The position numbers and the translations under genes were made by a program. Below, one piece after another: positions 8,824 to 16,439 of a stretch of DNA of 64,000 bases. The notes below the pieces were generated by a model. The model saw only the letters and a program-made list of their open reading frames with translations. It made no database searches and was not told the origin of the DNA. Location: the NCBI RefSeq assembly GCF_965208925.1, contig NZ_OZ242364.1, positions 3,038,001-3,102,000 on the forward strand. Reading direction: 5' to 3'. Origin of the DNA: Poriferisodalis sp965208925 (lineage in GTDB: Bacteria; Actinomycetota; Acidimicrobiia; Acidimicrobiales; Poriferisodalaceae). Position 1 is the first letter of the stretch; each line of letters opens with the position of its first letter.

Positions 8824-9690
8824 TCAGGTGCGCTCCGAGATCTGGTCCTTGTAGGACCGGTACAGGAACGGGATGAGCACCACGAGAATGCCGATGACGG
8901 TCAGCACCGCCATGGCGTTGCCTTTGCCCAGTCTTCCGATGTCAAAGGCCGTCGCAATGCGCACGTTGTACACCTGCAGCGTGTGCGCATCGGTGAAGCG
9001 ATTCCCGGTCCACACGAAGACCTGGTCGTAGATCCGGTACATGTCCATGACCGAGATCAGACCGACGAACAGCACCAGCGTCCGCAGGTGCGGCAGGATC
9101 ACGTGCCACAGGTTGCGCCAGAAGCCTGCGCCGTCGATAGCCGCTGCTTCGAGACGCTCACCGGGGAGGGTCTGCAATCCGGCAAAAAACGTGATCATCG
9201 CGAAGGGCATGACCGCCCACACCGCCTGGATCACGATGAGATAACGAACGTTGCCCGAGGTGATCTGGAACGGATCGTCGAAGATCACCTGCCAGAGCCA
9301 TGCGATCAAGCCACCCCGGTCGAACAGGTCCTTGTACACCAGCGAACCGACGACCGGGGTCACGATGAACGGGGTGAGCAGCGCAGCCATGTAGAAGCTG
9401 CGGCCCCGAACCACCCGGTCCAACATGAGCGCTACGGCGAGCCCGAGCACCATTTGAATCGGCACCACGATGGCCACGAACAGCATCGTCCACCGGAATG
9501 CTGTCCAGAACTCAGGATCGGTCAGCAGGTCGGTGTAGTTCTGCAACCCGATCCACGACGGGTTCTTCAGATCACGCAGCAGGAGGCGATGAAAGCCCAG
9601 CCAGACGGTGGTCGCCAGAGGCACCACCATGAGCAGTGCCATCACCGCGACGCTGGGGACGGTGAAGAACCAGAACGTCTTGCGTTCCAC
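8824..9690 (-). CDS. Carbohydrate ABC transporter permease, MalF type
   Basis: 288 residues with six predicted membrane spans, starting with the helix FTVPSVAVMALLMVVPLA. The EAA loop is EAAAIDGAGFWRNLWHVILP. Length and layout match UgpA/LacF-type permeases. The start is the GTG at 9690 with a GGGGGA ribosome site about 6 bases upstream. It follows the binding-protein gene after a 166-base spacer that contains a strong stem-loop (9793-9821) and is followed one base later by the second permease. With the ATPase and lipoprotein it forms a complete importer. Confidence 0.92.
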   Translation of the reverse strand: MERKTFWFFTVPSVAVMALLMVVPLATTVWLGFHRLLLRDLKNPSWIGLQNYTDLLTDPEFWTAFRWTMLFVAIVVPIQMVLGLAVALMLDRVVRGRSFYMAALLTPFIVTPVVGSLVYKDLFDRGGLIAWLWQVIFDDPFQITSGNVRYLIVIQAVWAVMPFAMITFFAGLQTLPGERLEAAAIDGAGFWRNLWHVILPHLRTLVLFVGLISVMDMYRIYDQVFVWTGNRFTDAHTLQVYNVRIATAFDIGRLGKGNAMAVLTVIGILVVLIPFLYRSYKDQISERT

Positions 9691-9792
9691 TCACGTCCCC
9701 CTTCGGGTTCACTCCATCAATCTGGGCCTTCGAGAAGCGGGTCGAGATCGGCATCCCACGCTCCCCGCAATGTTCCCCGCTCCCGCTGCCCC

Positions 9793-9821
9793 GGGGCGAC
9801 ACCGCAATGCAGTGCCGCCCC
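9793..9821 (-). other. Stem-loop between binding-protein and permease genes
   Basis: On the minus strand a 13-base arm beginning GGGGCGGCAC pairs with a 13-base arm ending TCGCCCC across a 3-base loop, with only G-U wobbles as imperfections. No T-tract follows. Structures of this kind between the binding-protein gene and permease genes are known from other ABC operons, where they protect the upstream mRNA and lower permease expression; that role is inferred here. The spacer 9691-9856 shows nothing else recognisable. Confidence 0.55.
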
Positions 9822-9856
9822 AGGTGCACGGGGAGGGAACCTGATGAGCCGCTCGT

Positions 9857-11362
9857 CTAGTTGAGCAGCCCCTGATCGCCGGCTTCGGCGAGGTAGGCAG
9901 CTTCGGCAGCAGCCAGCGCTTCTGCGACGGGCGTGCCGTCGAGAATCGTGATGAGCGCCTCGCCCAGCTTCGCCCGGGCGATGCCCGCAGCGGGATGGGT
10001 GAGGTCGGCGCCGCGGCCGTTCACCAAGCTTGCCTGCGCGGCGGCGGCATCACGCGGGCCATTGGGATGGCTCACGCCGTTGCGGGTGACCAAGCCGAAC
10101 TCGGCCGCGGCCTGCATGCTCTCCAAGTCGGTGGCCGCGAGCATGGCGAGGAAGATCGCCTCGACCTTGTCGGCAGGCGTGCCGACGGGAATGCCCCATC
10201 CGTCGATGTAGGCAGGTGCAGCCAAGATGCCGCTGCCGGTGCCCAGCGCCGGGGCGAACTCAATTTCGCCCACGACGATGGAGGCCTCGGGATCGTCCAT
10301 GCCGGCTGCACGCGACGCCCAGGTATGACCCAGGATCGCCTCTCGGGTCTGGAAGGCGGCTTGCACATCGTCGGTGCTGTAGGAGCTGGCGATGCCCGGT
10401 GCGCACTCGTCGACCATCCGCTTGAGGGTCGTGGCCGCTGCAACGCCCTCAGGGCTGTTGAAGTTCGGCGCGCCCGTCTGCGGATCGATCGGCGTGACGC
10501 CCATCGAGCCGAGCACGGAGTCGAACTCGATCTGCCAGGCCCAGCCGGCCGACAGCATGTACAGGAAGCCGATGTCATAGCCCGAATCGATGATTGCTCG
10601 GCATGTCTGGAACGCCTCGTCGAAGGTCGTCGGCACTGACAGGCCGAGTTCCTCCATCGCCGGCTTGTTGTAGAAGACGTGCATGGTGTTCGACACCATC
10701 GGCACGGCGTAGATCTGACCGTCAATCGAGGCCATCGCCCAGAACGCCTCGTCGATCTCACCGAGATCGAACTGATCGCTGTACTTGGCCACCAGGTCGT
10801 TGAGCGGCATCAGGAAGCCCTGATTGGCCAGCTCGCCGATGAACGCATTCGAACCTTGGTACAGCTCGAACGTGGGCGAACCGGTCGCCGCGTCCTGAGT
10901 CATGGCGCTGCGGGCCTCGACGCTGTCGAGGAACTGCAGGTTGAAGCGGTAGTTGCCCTCCTCGCAGTCCTCCAGCTCTTCGGCGTACTGGGTGATGATG
11001 GGGAATTCCCAGCCGATCGCATCGATCTCGATGACCTCGGATGGATTCGGGATCGGACACTCGTCAGAGATCAGCTCCGCATCCATCATGTCGTCTTCCA
11101 TGGCGTCGTCGTCCATGGCGTCATCGGCAGCGTCGTCCATGTCGTCTTCGTCGTGGTCGTGACCGTCGTCTTCGTCGTGGTCGTGGCCATCGTCTTCGTC
11201 ATGGTCGTCGTCGGCGCCAGAGTCCGCCGCAGTTGCGGCTGTCTGCGACCCGCCGCTGTCGGCGTCGTCATCGCCGTCGTCGCTGCTGCAAGCCGCAGCC
11301 AGCAGCACGAACGCGAGAAGGACGGCGATCAGCCGCCAAGCCTTCCCTGTGGTGGTCATCAT
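9857..11362 (-). CDS. Carbohydrate-type ABC substrate-binding lipoprotein with acidic His-rich linker
   Basis: 501 residues. The signal peptide ends LLAAAC, so the protein is lipid-anchored through Cys. The periplasmic-binding fold of the extracellular solute-binding family 1 type follows (for example NTMHVFYNKPAMEELGLSVP, typical of sugar-binding proteins). Between anchor and domain is a roughly 65-residue stretch made mostly of Asp, Glu, His and Met, including two copies of DDGHDHDE. Neutral Gly/Ser/Thr linkers are usual, so this one may bind divalent metal or repel the wall. The ATG at 11362 is preceded by GGGAGGG about 5 bases away; a second ATG at 11359 is possible. The gene lies 43 bases after the bicupin gene and heads the transport part of the operon. 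Confidence 0.88.
   Translation of the reverse strand: MMTTTGKAWRLIAVLLAFVLLAAACSSDDGDDDADSGGSQTAATAADSGADDDHDEDDGHDHDEDDGHDHDEDDMDDAADDAMDDDAMEDDMMDAELISDECPIPNPSEVIEIDAIGWEFPIITQYAEELEDCEEGNYRFNLQFLDSVEARSAMTQDAATGSPTFELYQGSNAFIGELANQGFLMPLNDLVAKYSDQFDLGEIDEAFWAMASIDGQIYAVPMVSNTMHVFYNKPAMEELGLSVPTTFDEAFQTCRAIIDSGYDIGFLYMLSAGWAWQIEFDSVLGSMGVTPIDPQTGAPNFNSPEGVAAATTLKRMVDECAPGIASSYSTDDVQAAFQTREAILGHTWASRAAGMDDPEASIVVGEIEFAPALGTGSGILAAPAYIDGWGIPVGTPADKVEAIFLAMLAATDLESMQAAAEFGLVTRNGVSHPNGPRDAAAAQASLVNGRGADLTHPAAGIARAKLGEALITILDGTPVAEALAAAEAAYLAEAGDQGLLN
11144..11215. repeat. Three tandem 24-base units coding the Asp/His-rich linker
   Basis: Units 11144-11167, 11168-11191 and 11192-11215 are near copies, diverging in the third. 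They encode the D-x-D-D-G-H-D-H-D-E repeats of the lipoprotein linker. Unit number could vary between strains by slippage. Confidence 0.7.
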
Positions 11363-11405
11363 GAGGTTCCCTCCCGGGTGATACGTGCGAACGAGAACCG
11401 GAGGC

Positions 11406-12536
11406 TCATTTCCCGGTTCCCAACAACTCGAGCGGCGCGACGTAGCCGGCCGCATCGAGACCGAAGCCCGCATGGGCGGCGCGTGCCAGCGTCTCAGCGG
11501 GCCATTCGACCCTGCTGGGGCTGTCGCTGCCGGTGACGATCACTGCGCGTGCGGACGTCGTACCGACGTTGCGCAGATCCCGCCATGCCGATGCGGGGAT
11601 AGATGCAAGTGAGCCCATGACGGGCCGTGTGGAGACTTCGTGCGCTGGCTCATTGAGCGCAACTTCCCAGTCACCCTCGATGAGCAGCACAACCTGGCTG
11701 TCATCGTGACGATGGAGGCCCGTCGACGCTCCTGGAGCTGCCCGGAGCCATTCGAGTGCAAAGCCGTGGGGGGTGCAGATCGGTGGCCTGCTGCGCCGAT
11801 CCTGTGTGAGTCCGTGTCCGATGACCGGCGCAAGCTCCACAGAGTGCTCAGGGCCGAGCACGGTCGACAGCAGAGCCGTCTGCGACCAGCGAAGCTGGCC
11901 TGGCTGCACGAGTCGATCGCTCAGCTCAGACTGGCTGTAGCTGTCGATGCTCACGAGCTGGTGATCGCTGAGCGGTTCGAGAACCTCAGCGGGGACGTCA
12001 CCATTGCGCGCATCGACGAGCGAGTTGTCACGCCCGAGATACATGCCGGTTTCCGCTGCCTCGCGCAGCACGGCCGGCTCCCAGATGATCCCGCCGGTGT
12101 CGTCGCCGCCGAGCACCACGAACAGGAACCCGTCATCGGGACCGGTGTTCTCGAAACCACGAAACACCCAGGTCGGCGCCGAAAAGACATCGTTGGCCGC
12201 CAATCGGACAGCATGCTCCCGCCCCCGGCCGACGTCGATCCGCCAGCTCCCTCGGGTACAGATGAACACCTCGGGCGTGAAGTGCAGGTGGGCGTTGTTG
12301 TAAACGCCGTGGGGCATCGTGGCGGCGCCCACGTTGTAACCATGCGGCTCGGCGATGCTGATGTGCTGGTCGGCGTTCTGAGAGACGCCGGGGCCTACGA
12401 ACGAATAGCTGGCCTTGCCCTTCGAGCGCTCGATGCGAACATCGACGAAGGCCTGGGTATCGGCCACGAAATCAATGGGTTGCACGACGCGTGCGGCCAA
12501 GTCGGCTTCAGTAACCGTCAGCGCGGGTGTGGTCAT
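11406..12536 (-). CDS. Bicupin protein
   Basis: 376 residues with two cupin barrels. The first has NNAHLHFTPEVFICTRGSW (about 80-100), with the H-x-H and Glu of a cupin metal site. The second has STGLHRHDDSQVVLLIEGDW (about 265-285), with another H-x-H. Cupins of this build include sugar isomerases, gentisate-type dioxygenases and non-enzymatic binders, so function stays open. The ATG at 12536 overlaps the LacI stop (ATGA) and the gene precedes the binding-protein gene, so it is probably co-regulated with uptake. A role in isomerising or oxidising the imported compound is plausible but unproven. Confidence 0.75.
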   Translation of the reverse strand: MTTPALTVTEADLAARVVQPIDFVADTQAFVDVRIERSKGKASYSFVGPGVSQNADQHISIAEPHGYNVGAATMPHGVYNNAHLHFTPEVFICTRGSWRIDVGRGREHAVRLAANDVFSAPTWVFRGFENTGPDDGFLFVVLGGDDTGGIIWEPAVLREAAETGMYLGRDNSLVDARNGDVPAEVLEPLSDHQLVSIDSYSQSELSDRLVQPGQLRWSQTALLSTVLGPEHSVELAPVIGHGLTQDRRSRPPICTPHGFALEWLRAAPGASTGLHRHDDSQVVLLIEGDWEVALNEPAHEVSTRPVMGSLASIPASAWRDLRNVGTTSARAVIVTGSDSPSRVEWPAETLARAAHAGFGLDAAGYVAPLELLGTGK

Positions 12537-13552
12537 CGGTCGCTTCGCTTCGACGTTCGGCCAATGCGGAGGTGGCCGTCTACGACGACATCTGTCGGTC
12601 GCGACGTCGACGTCGTGTCGACGAGCAGTTCGGCGGCATGCTGTGCGAGCAGCTCAGTCGGCTGAACCAGCGTTGTCAGATCGATGCCCGCCCATGAGGC
12701 CTGCGGCAGTCCGTCGAATCCCGTGACGGCCATGTCATCGGGGATCCGGACGCCCCGCGACTCCAGTCCATCGATGACGCCGAAGGCAACTTCGTCGCTG
12801 CCGACCATCACGGCGTCGGGAGCGAGCCGGGCGATGCGCTCGGCGCAGGCATAACCCGCGTCGTAGCTGAACGCACCCGCTTCGATGTAGGGCAGTGCCA
12901 CGCCGTGATCGCCCATCTCTCTGGCCGCACCCCGATACCGCGCCTGATCGGTGGAGATCGACGACACGCCGCCGACGAAGACGGCTGTCCGGCAACCCTG
13001 ATCGACGAGGTGCGACGCCAACAAGCGGCAACCGGCTTCATTGTCGACAGACACCGACGACACCAACCCAGATGCAGCCGGCTGGTTGAAGGCCACCGTG
13101 GGGCTCGACTGGCGACGCATAGCGCTGAGCTGGTCAGGCCGGATGCTGGCCGAGGCGAGCAGCAGCCCGCTCACCCGGTACTGGCGAACGATGTCGAGCA
13201 CGTCGTCGACCTCGCCTGGGTCGGTGAAGCTGAACAGCAGGAGCTGACGCCCGCGCAGCGCCAGCTCGCGGGTGACGGCCGACAGGACGTTCTGCCAGTA
13301 CTCGCCGTACGCCGGCACCACGGCACCCACCACGTTGCTCTGCTGGGACTTGAGGCTGCGGGCGAACGCATTGGGTGCGTAGCCGAGTCGTTCTGCCGCT
13401 GCGCTGACCCGCTCTCGAGTCCGTTCTGAGACCAGGTGCGGAGCCGAAAACGTGCGCGCCACTGTGGCTTGCGACACGCCTGCCTCGATGGCGACATCCG
13501 TGGAGGTCGCGGGACGCGCCCCGCTGTCAGGAGCCTCAGTCCCCCCCGCCAT
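12533..13552 (-). CDS. LacI-family transcriptional regulator
   Basis: 339 residues. The N-terminal helix-turn-helix and hinge read STDVAIEAGVSQATVARTFS and later GYAPNAFARSL (about 17-66), as in LacI/PurR proteins. The rest is the two-lobe periplasmic-binding-like effector domain, including VGAVVPAYGEYWQN and GSDEVAFGVIDGL. It most likely represses the operon that it begins, releasing DNA when the imported compound or an intermediate binds. Two CG-centred imperfect palindromes lie just upstream (13565-13580 and 13590-13603), suggesting autoregulation. The stop overlaps the bicupin ATG. Confidence 0.93.
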   Translation of the reverse strand: MAGGTEAPDSGARPATSTDVAIEAGVSQATVARTFSAPHLVSERTRERVSAAAERLGYAPNAFARSLKSQQSNVVGAVVPAYGEYWQNVLSAVTRELALRGRQLLLFSFTDPGEVDDVLDIVRQYRVSGLLLASASIRPDQLSAMRRQSSPTVAFNQPAASGLVSSVSVDNEAGCRLLASHLVDQGCRTAVFVGGVSSISTDQARYRGAAREMGDHGVALPYIEAGAFSYDAGYACAERIARLAPDAVMVGSDEVAFGVIDGLESRGVRIPDDMAVTGFDGLPQASWAGIDLTTLVQPTELLAQHAAELLVDTTSTSRPTDVVVDGHLRIGRTSKRSDR

Positions 13553-13564
13553 GCGGCGAATCCT

Positions 13565-13580
13565 ATGAATACGTAGTCAT
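13565..13580. promoter_or_regulatory. Candidate LacI-type operator 1
   Basis: The 16-mer ATGAATACGTAGTCAT has 7 of 8 pairs complementary around a central CG. It lies 13-28 bases upstream of the LacI ATG, where a bound repressor would block transcription of the operon. Confidence 0.4.
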
Positions 13581-13589
13581 TCCGTCAAC

Positions 13590-13603
13590 CGAAACCGGTT
13601 GCA
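13590..13603. promoter_or_regulatory. Candidate LacI-type operator 2
   Basis: CGAAACCGGTTGCA contains the perfect 8-mer AACCGGTT around a central CG, the usual layout of LacI/PurR/CcpA-family operators. Its centre is 24 bases from the centre of the site at 13565-13580, so two dimers could bind nearly on the same helix face. Confidence 0.5.
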
Positions 13604-13636
13604 GTGCCCTGACCTGCACCTTCAGACGGAAGGCGC

Positions 13637-14611
13637 TCAACCGGTGTGCAGAAGTACCTGTTTCCACACTGCCGTGTCGTCGATCAGCACCCATTCGCGC
13701 AGGACACCGTCAGGCCCGAATTCGCAGTGGCTGATGCCCATGACGTGCACGTCGGCACCGGTCGGGGCGCCAAAGCGACCCTCGCCCTCATGGACCCCGT
13801 CGAGCGACCAGCGAAGAGCTGCACGTGGCGGACGGTCAGGCTCACGACAACCGATCCGGTGATGAACAGTGAACTGTGCCGACGGGAACGACGAGGTAAG
13901 CCCGAGCCAGAAGCTGTCAGCGCCGTCCCATCCGTGCTCGGTGACGCCACCCGGCAACTCGAGATGCGCAGCGCGGTCGTACTCGGTGCGGATGGCAGCC
14001 AGATCACCCGCCATGATCCGGCTGAGCAGCTCGTCATATCGGACGCCCTCGGGGTCATCGTTACCCACTCCGCGGTAGCGGCCAGCCACATCGCGTGCTT
14101 GCGAGAACGGCTGAGCAGACTGACCAGGGCCGCCCTCCGCCTCGATTTGACCGGCGGAATAACGCTTTGGATCCACGCCCAGCAAGCGCACGATGGCGCC
14201 CTGATCCCGGATCAGCCATTCGTCGTAGATCTGGCCGTCCCTCGCCGCGCAATCCGCGATGATCCGGTACTTCAGCCGAGTGCGGGTGGCGGCACCGTAG
14301 ATGCCGTCACCAAGATGTGTGGCCGTCGACAATATGCGGTGCGACGACAGGAATCCGCCGTCGTCATCGCTGCACCAGATGACGTCTTCACCGAGCAGCT
14401 GACGGTCCGGAAACTCCGCGAGCGTGGCCAGCGTGGCGGCAATGACCGCCTGGTTCCCCACCACGACGCCCGCAGGTGAACGAACGACGACGTCATCGGC
14501 GTAGAAGCGATTGAGGGTGTGCACACCTCGTCGTTCCCAGATCGTCTCCGTGACGCCCAGGATGAAGTCGCGCGGATCATGGAATTCCTCGCCGAATCCC
14601 TCCATGCTCAT
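13637..14611 (-). CDS. SnoaL-like didomain protein C
   Basis: 324 residues, third member of the didomain SnoaL group. The first half has LNRFYADDVVVRSPAGVVVG and ends with IYDEWLIRDQGAIVRLLG. The second half begins after GVRYDELLSRIM and ends LREWVLIDDTAVWKQVLLH, repeating the W-(L/V)-I-x-D pattern. The start is the ATG at 14611 with GAGGAG about 10 bases upstream; ATG 14605 is an alternative. It lies 84 bases upstream of the LacI gene in the same direction, separated by the putative operators, so it may have its own promoter. A perfect 14-base palindrome lies in its 5' region. Function unknown. Confidence 0.72.
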   Translation of the reverse strand: MSMEGFGEEFHDPRDFILGVTETIWERRGVHTLNRFYADDVVVRSPAGVVVGNQAVIAATLATLAEFPDRQLLGEDVIWCSDDDGGFLSSHRILSTATHLGDGIYGAATRTRLKYRIIADCAARDGQIYDEWLIRDQGAIVRLLGVDPKRYSAGQIEAEGGPGQSAQPFSQARDVAGRYRGVGNDDPEGVRYDELLSRIMAGDLAAIRTEYDRAAHLELPGGVTEHGWDGADSFWLGLTSSFPSAQFTVHHRIGCREPDRPPRAALRWSLDGVHEGEGRFGAPTGADVHVMGISHCEFGPDGVLREWVLIDDTAVWKQVLLHTG

Positions 14612-14665
14612 CTTGCGACTCCTCGCTTTGCCGCCGCAGTCCCACTTAGGGATGGCCGGGGTTCG

Positions 14666-14679
14666 ATGCAGTACTGCAT
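14666..14679. promoter_or_regulatory. Perfect 14-base palindrome in a divergent promoter region
   Basis: ATGCAGTACTGCAT is a perfect palindrome in the 212-base gap between SnoaL-like protein C (minus strand) and the zinc alcohol dehydrogenase (plus strand). The position suits an operator controlling both. The remaining gap shows no other clear signal. Confidence 0.45.
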
Positions 14680-14823
14680 ACGTAACCATTGCAGGTGGCG
14701 GACAACAACTCCGGACTCGATGTCTCGATCGCAGCGGTCCCGGCGACGACGCTCGCAGATTGGTGCAATAGCGTGATGACGGACTCGCGGCAGTCTGCGT
14801 GGCCGCGTCATGGGAGTACATGC

Positions 14824-15915
14824 ATGACCTCCGCAACTGGGCTCGTACTCACCGAGCCACGGTCGTTCGAGCAACGCAGCTTCGAGTTGCCCGACGTCGG
14901 TGCCGACGACGGCCTGCTGCGTGTCGAGGCCTGCGGGTTGTGCGGGACCGATCACGAGCAGTACACGGGCCACATCACCAACCGGCATGCGTTCATTCCC
15001 GGACACGAGGTGATCGGCGTGGTCGAGGAGTTAGGGGACGCCGCCGCCGAGCGATGGGGCGTGAACGCCGGGCAGCGAGTGGCCGTCGAGGTGTTCCTGT
15101 CGTGCCGCAACTGCGACCAGTGCCGGGCCGGGCTCTACCGGCGATGCGAGCGCAACGGCTTGGCCACGATGGTCGGCTTCACCGACGCCGACACGCCGCC
15201 GGGCTTGGGCGGTGGCTACGCCTCACATCTGTACCTGCGGCCCGACTCGATGCTGATGGCAGTACCGGACGAACTCGATCCGGTCACGGCGACACTGTTC
15301 AACCCGCTCGGAGCAGGAATCCGGTGGGCGGTCGAGATCCCTGAGACCCAGCACGGCGATGTCGTCGCGATCCTCGGCCCTGGGGTGCGAGGGCTCTGCT
15401 CTGCAGCCGCGGCGAAGGAGGCCGGTGCCAGCTTTGTGATGGTCACCGGCCTCGGCGAACGAGATGCCGAGCGACTCGCTCTTGCGCCGGCATTCGGCGC
15501 CGATCTGGCGGTGGATGTGGCCATTGACGATCCCAACCGGGCGCTGCGTGACGCCGCCGGCGCTAAGGCCGACGTGGTCGTCGATGTCACCGCGAAGGCG
15601 CCGGCCGCACTGGCACAGGCGGTTCAGCTCGCCCGCCCTGGCGGCACGATCGTGCTCGCGGGCACACGCGGCTCCCCCGAGACGCCGGGTTTCGACCCCG
15701 ACCACGTCGTCTACAAGGAACTTCGGATATTCGGAGCGCTGGGCGTGGACGTGACCGCGTACCGCAAGGCCCTCGACCTGCTGGTGTCGGGCCGCTACCC
15801 GTTCGCGGATCTCCCCCGTCAGGTCGCCGGCTTCGACGATCTCGAGCCCCTCATCCAGACGCTCGCCGGCGAACGCGCAGGTATGCCGCCCGTTCATGGC
15901 GTCTTTGCGCCATGA
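14824..15915 (+). CDS. Zinc-dependent alcohol dehydrogenase (MDR superfamily)
   Basis: 363 residues. The catalytic zinc site is seen in CGLCGTDHEQY and PGHEVIG. The structural zinc site has four Cys in CRNCDQCRAGLYRRCER. The Rossmann turn is near GPGVRGLC. The layout matches threonine/sorbitol-dehydrogenase-type enzymes that oxidise a secondary alcohol with NAD(P). The ATG at 14824 is preceded by GGGAG about 7 bases upstream; an ATG at 14776 is possible but gives an unusual leader. Divergent from the SnoaL/LacI operon, it may oxidise the same sugar or polyol. Substrate unknown. Confidence 0.9.
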   Translation: MTSATGLVLTEPRSFEQRSFELPDVGADDGLLRVEACGLCGTDHEQYTGHITNRHAFIPGHEVIGVVEELGDAAAERWGVNAGQRVAVEVFLSCRNCDQCRAGLYRRCERNGLATMVGFTDADTPPGLGGGYASHLYLRPDSMLMAVPDELDPVTATLFNPLGAGIRWAVEIPETQHGDVVAILGPGVRGLCSAAAAKEAGASFVMVTGLGERDAERLALAPAFGADLAVDVAIDDPNRALRDAAGAKADVVVDVTAKAPAALAQAVQLARPGGTIVLAGTRGSPETPGFDPDHVVYKELRIFGALGVDVTAYRKALDLLVSGRYPFADLPRQVAGFDDLEPLIQTLAGERAGMPPVHGVFAP

Positions 15916-15975
15916 ACCATCAGACACAGCACGGTGTGTTCCGACCAGATCTGGTCAAGCCATAGGAGCAGTCAC

Positions 15976-16419
15976 ATGAGCCGACCCACGTTCGAGACCT
16001 TCAACCAGGAATGGGCCGACAAGGTCATCGGCCGGGTGTCGCGCAGCGGCATCGACGGCTACCTGGGCATCAAAGCGGTCGAGTTCGAGGCTGGCCGGCT
16101 GGTGTGCGAGATGCCTGTCACCGACGAGCTCGTGACGATGATGGGCACGATGCACGGCGGCTGCCTGTCAGCCATGTGCGACCACGTGCTCGGCGTGGTC
16201 ATGTACCCCGTGATGCCGCCCGGCTACTGGGCGGCCACCACCGAGTTCAAGATCAACCTGCTCGCCCCGGTCACCGGAGGCACATGCGTCGCCACCGCCG
16301 AAATCATCTCGATGAGCAAACGGCTCGCCGTCCTGCGGGTCGAGATCGAGAACGAGGGCCGCATGGTGGCTGTCGCCCAAGGAACGACCACCATCGTTGC
16401 GCCGAAGAACCCCAGCTAG
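15976..16419 (+). CDS. PaaI-like hotdog-fold thioesterase
   Basis: 147 residues. The sequence MMGTMHGGCLSAMCDHVLG is the typical H-G-G...D catalytic helix of PaaI/YbdB hotdog thioesterases. The strand TTEFKINLLAPVTGGTCVATAEI follows as expected. It probably hydrolyses an acyl-CoA thioester in the cytosol. The ATG at 15976 has AGGAGC about 6 bases upstream. The gene sits between two MDR dehydrogenases on the same strand with short gaps. The CoA-ester substrate is unknown. Confidence 0.88.
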   Translation: MSRPTFETFNQEWADKVIGRVSRSGIDGYLGIKAVEFEAGRLVCEMPVTDELVTMMGTMHGGCLSAMCDHVLGVVMYPVMPPGYWAATTEFKINLLAPVTGGTCVATAEIISMSKRLAVLRVEIENEGRMVAVAQGTTTIVAPKNPS

Positions 16420-16439
16420 CACGGCTCTAGTCTGCGTTT

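Noticed and set aside
8599..9864. 421-codon plus-strand open frame opposite the two permeases
   Set aside because: Sequence is His/Arg/Gln-rich without domain features, while the minus strand encodes typical permeases with EAA loops.
11144..11215. 24-base tandem units as a CRISPR or minisatellite outside genes
   Set aside because: They lie within the lipoprotein reading frame and code its Asp/His linker.
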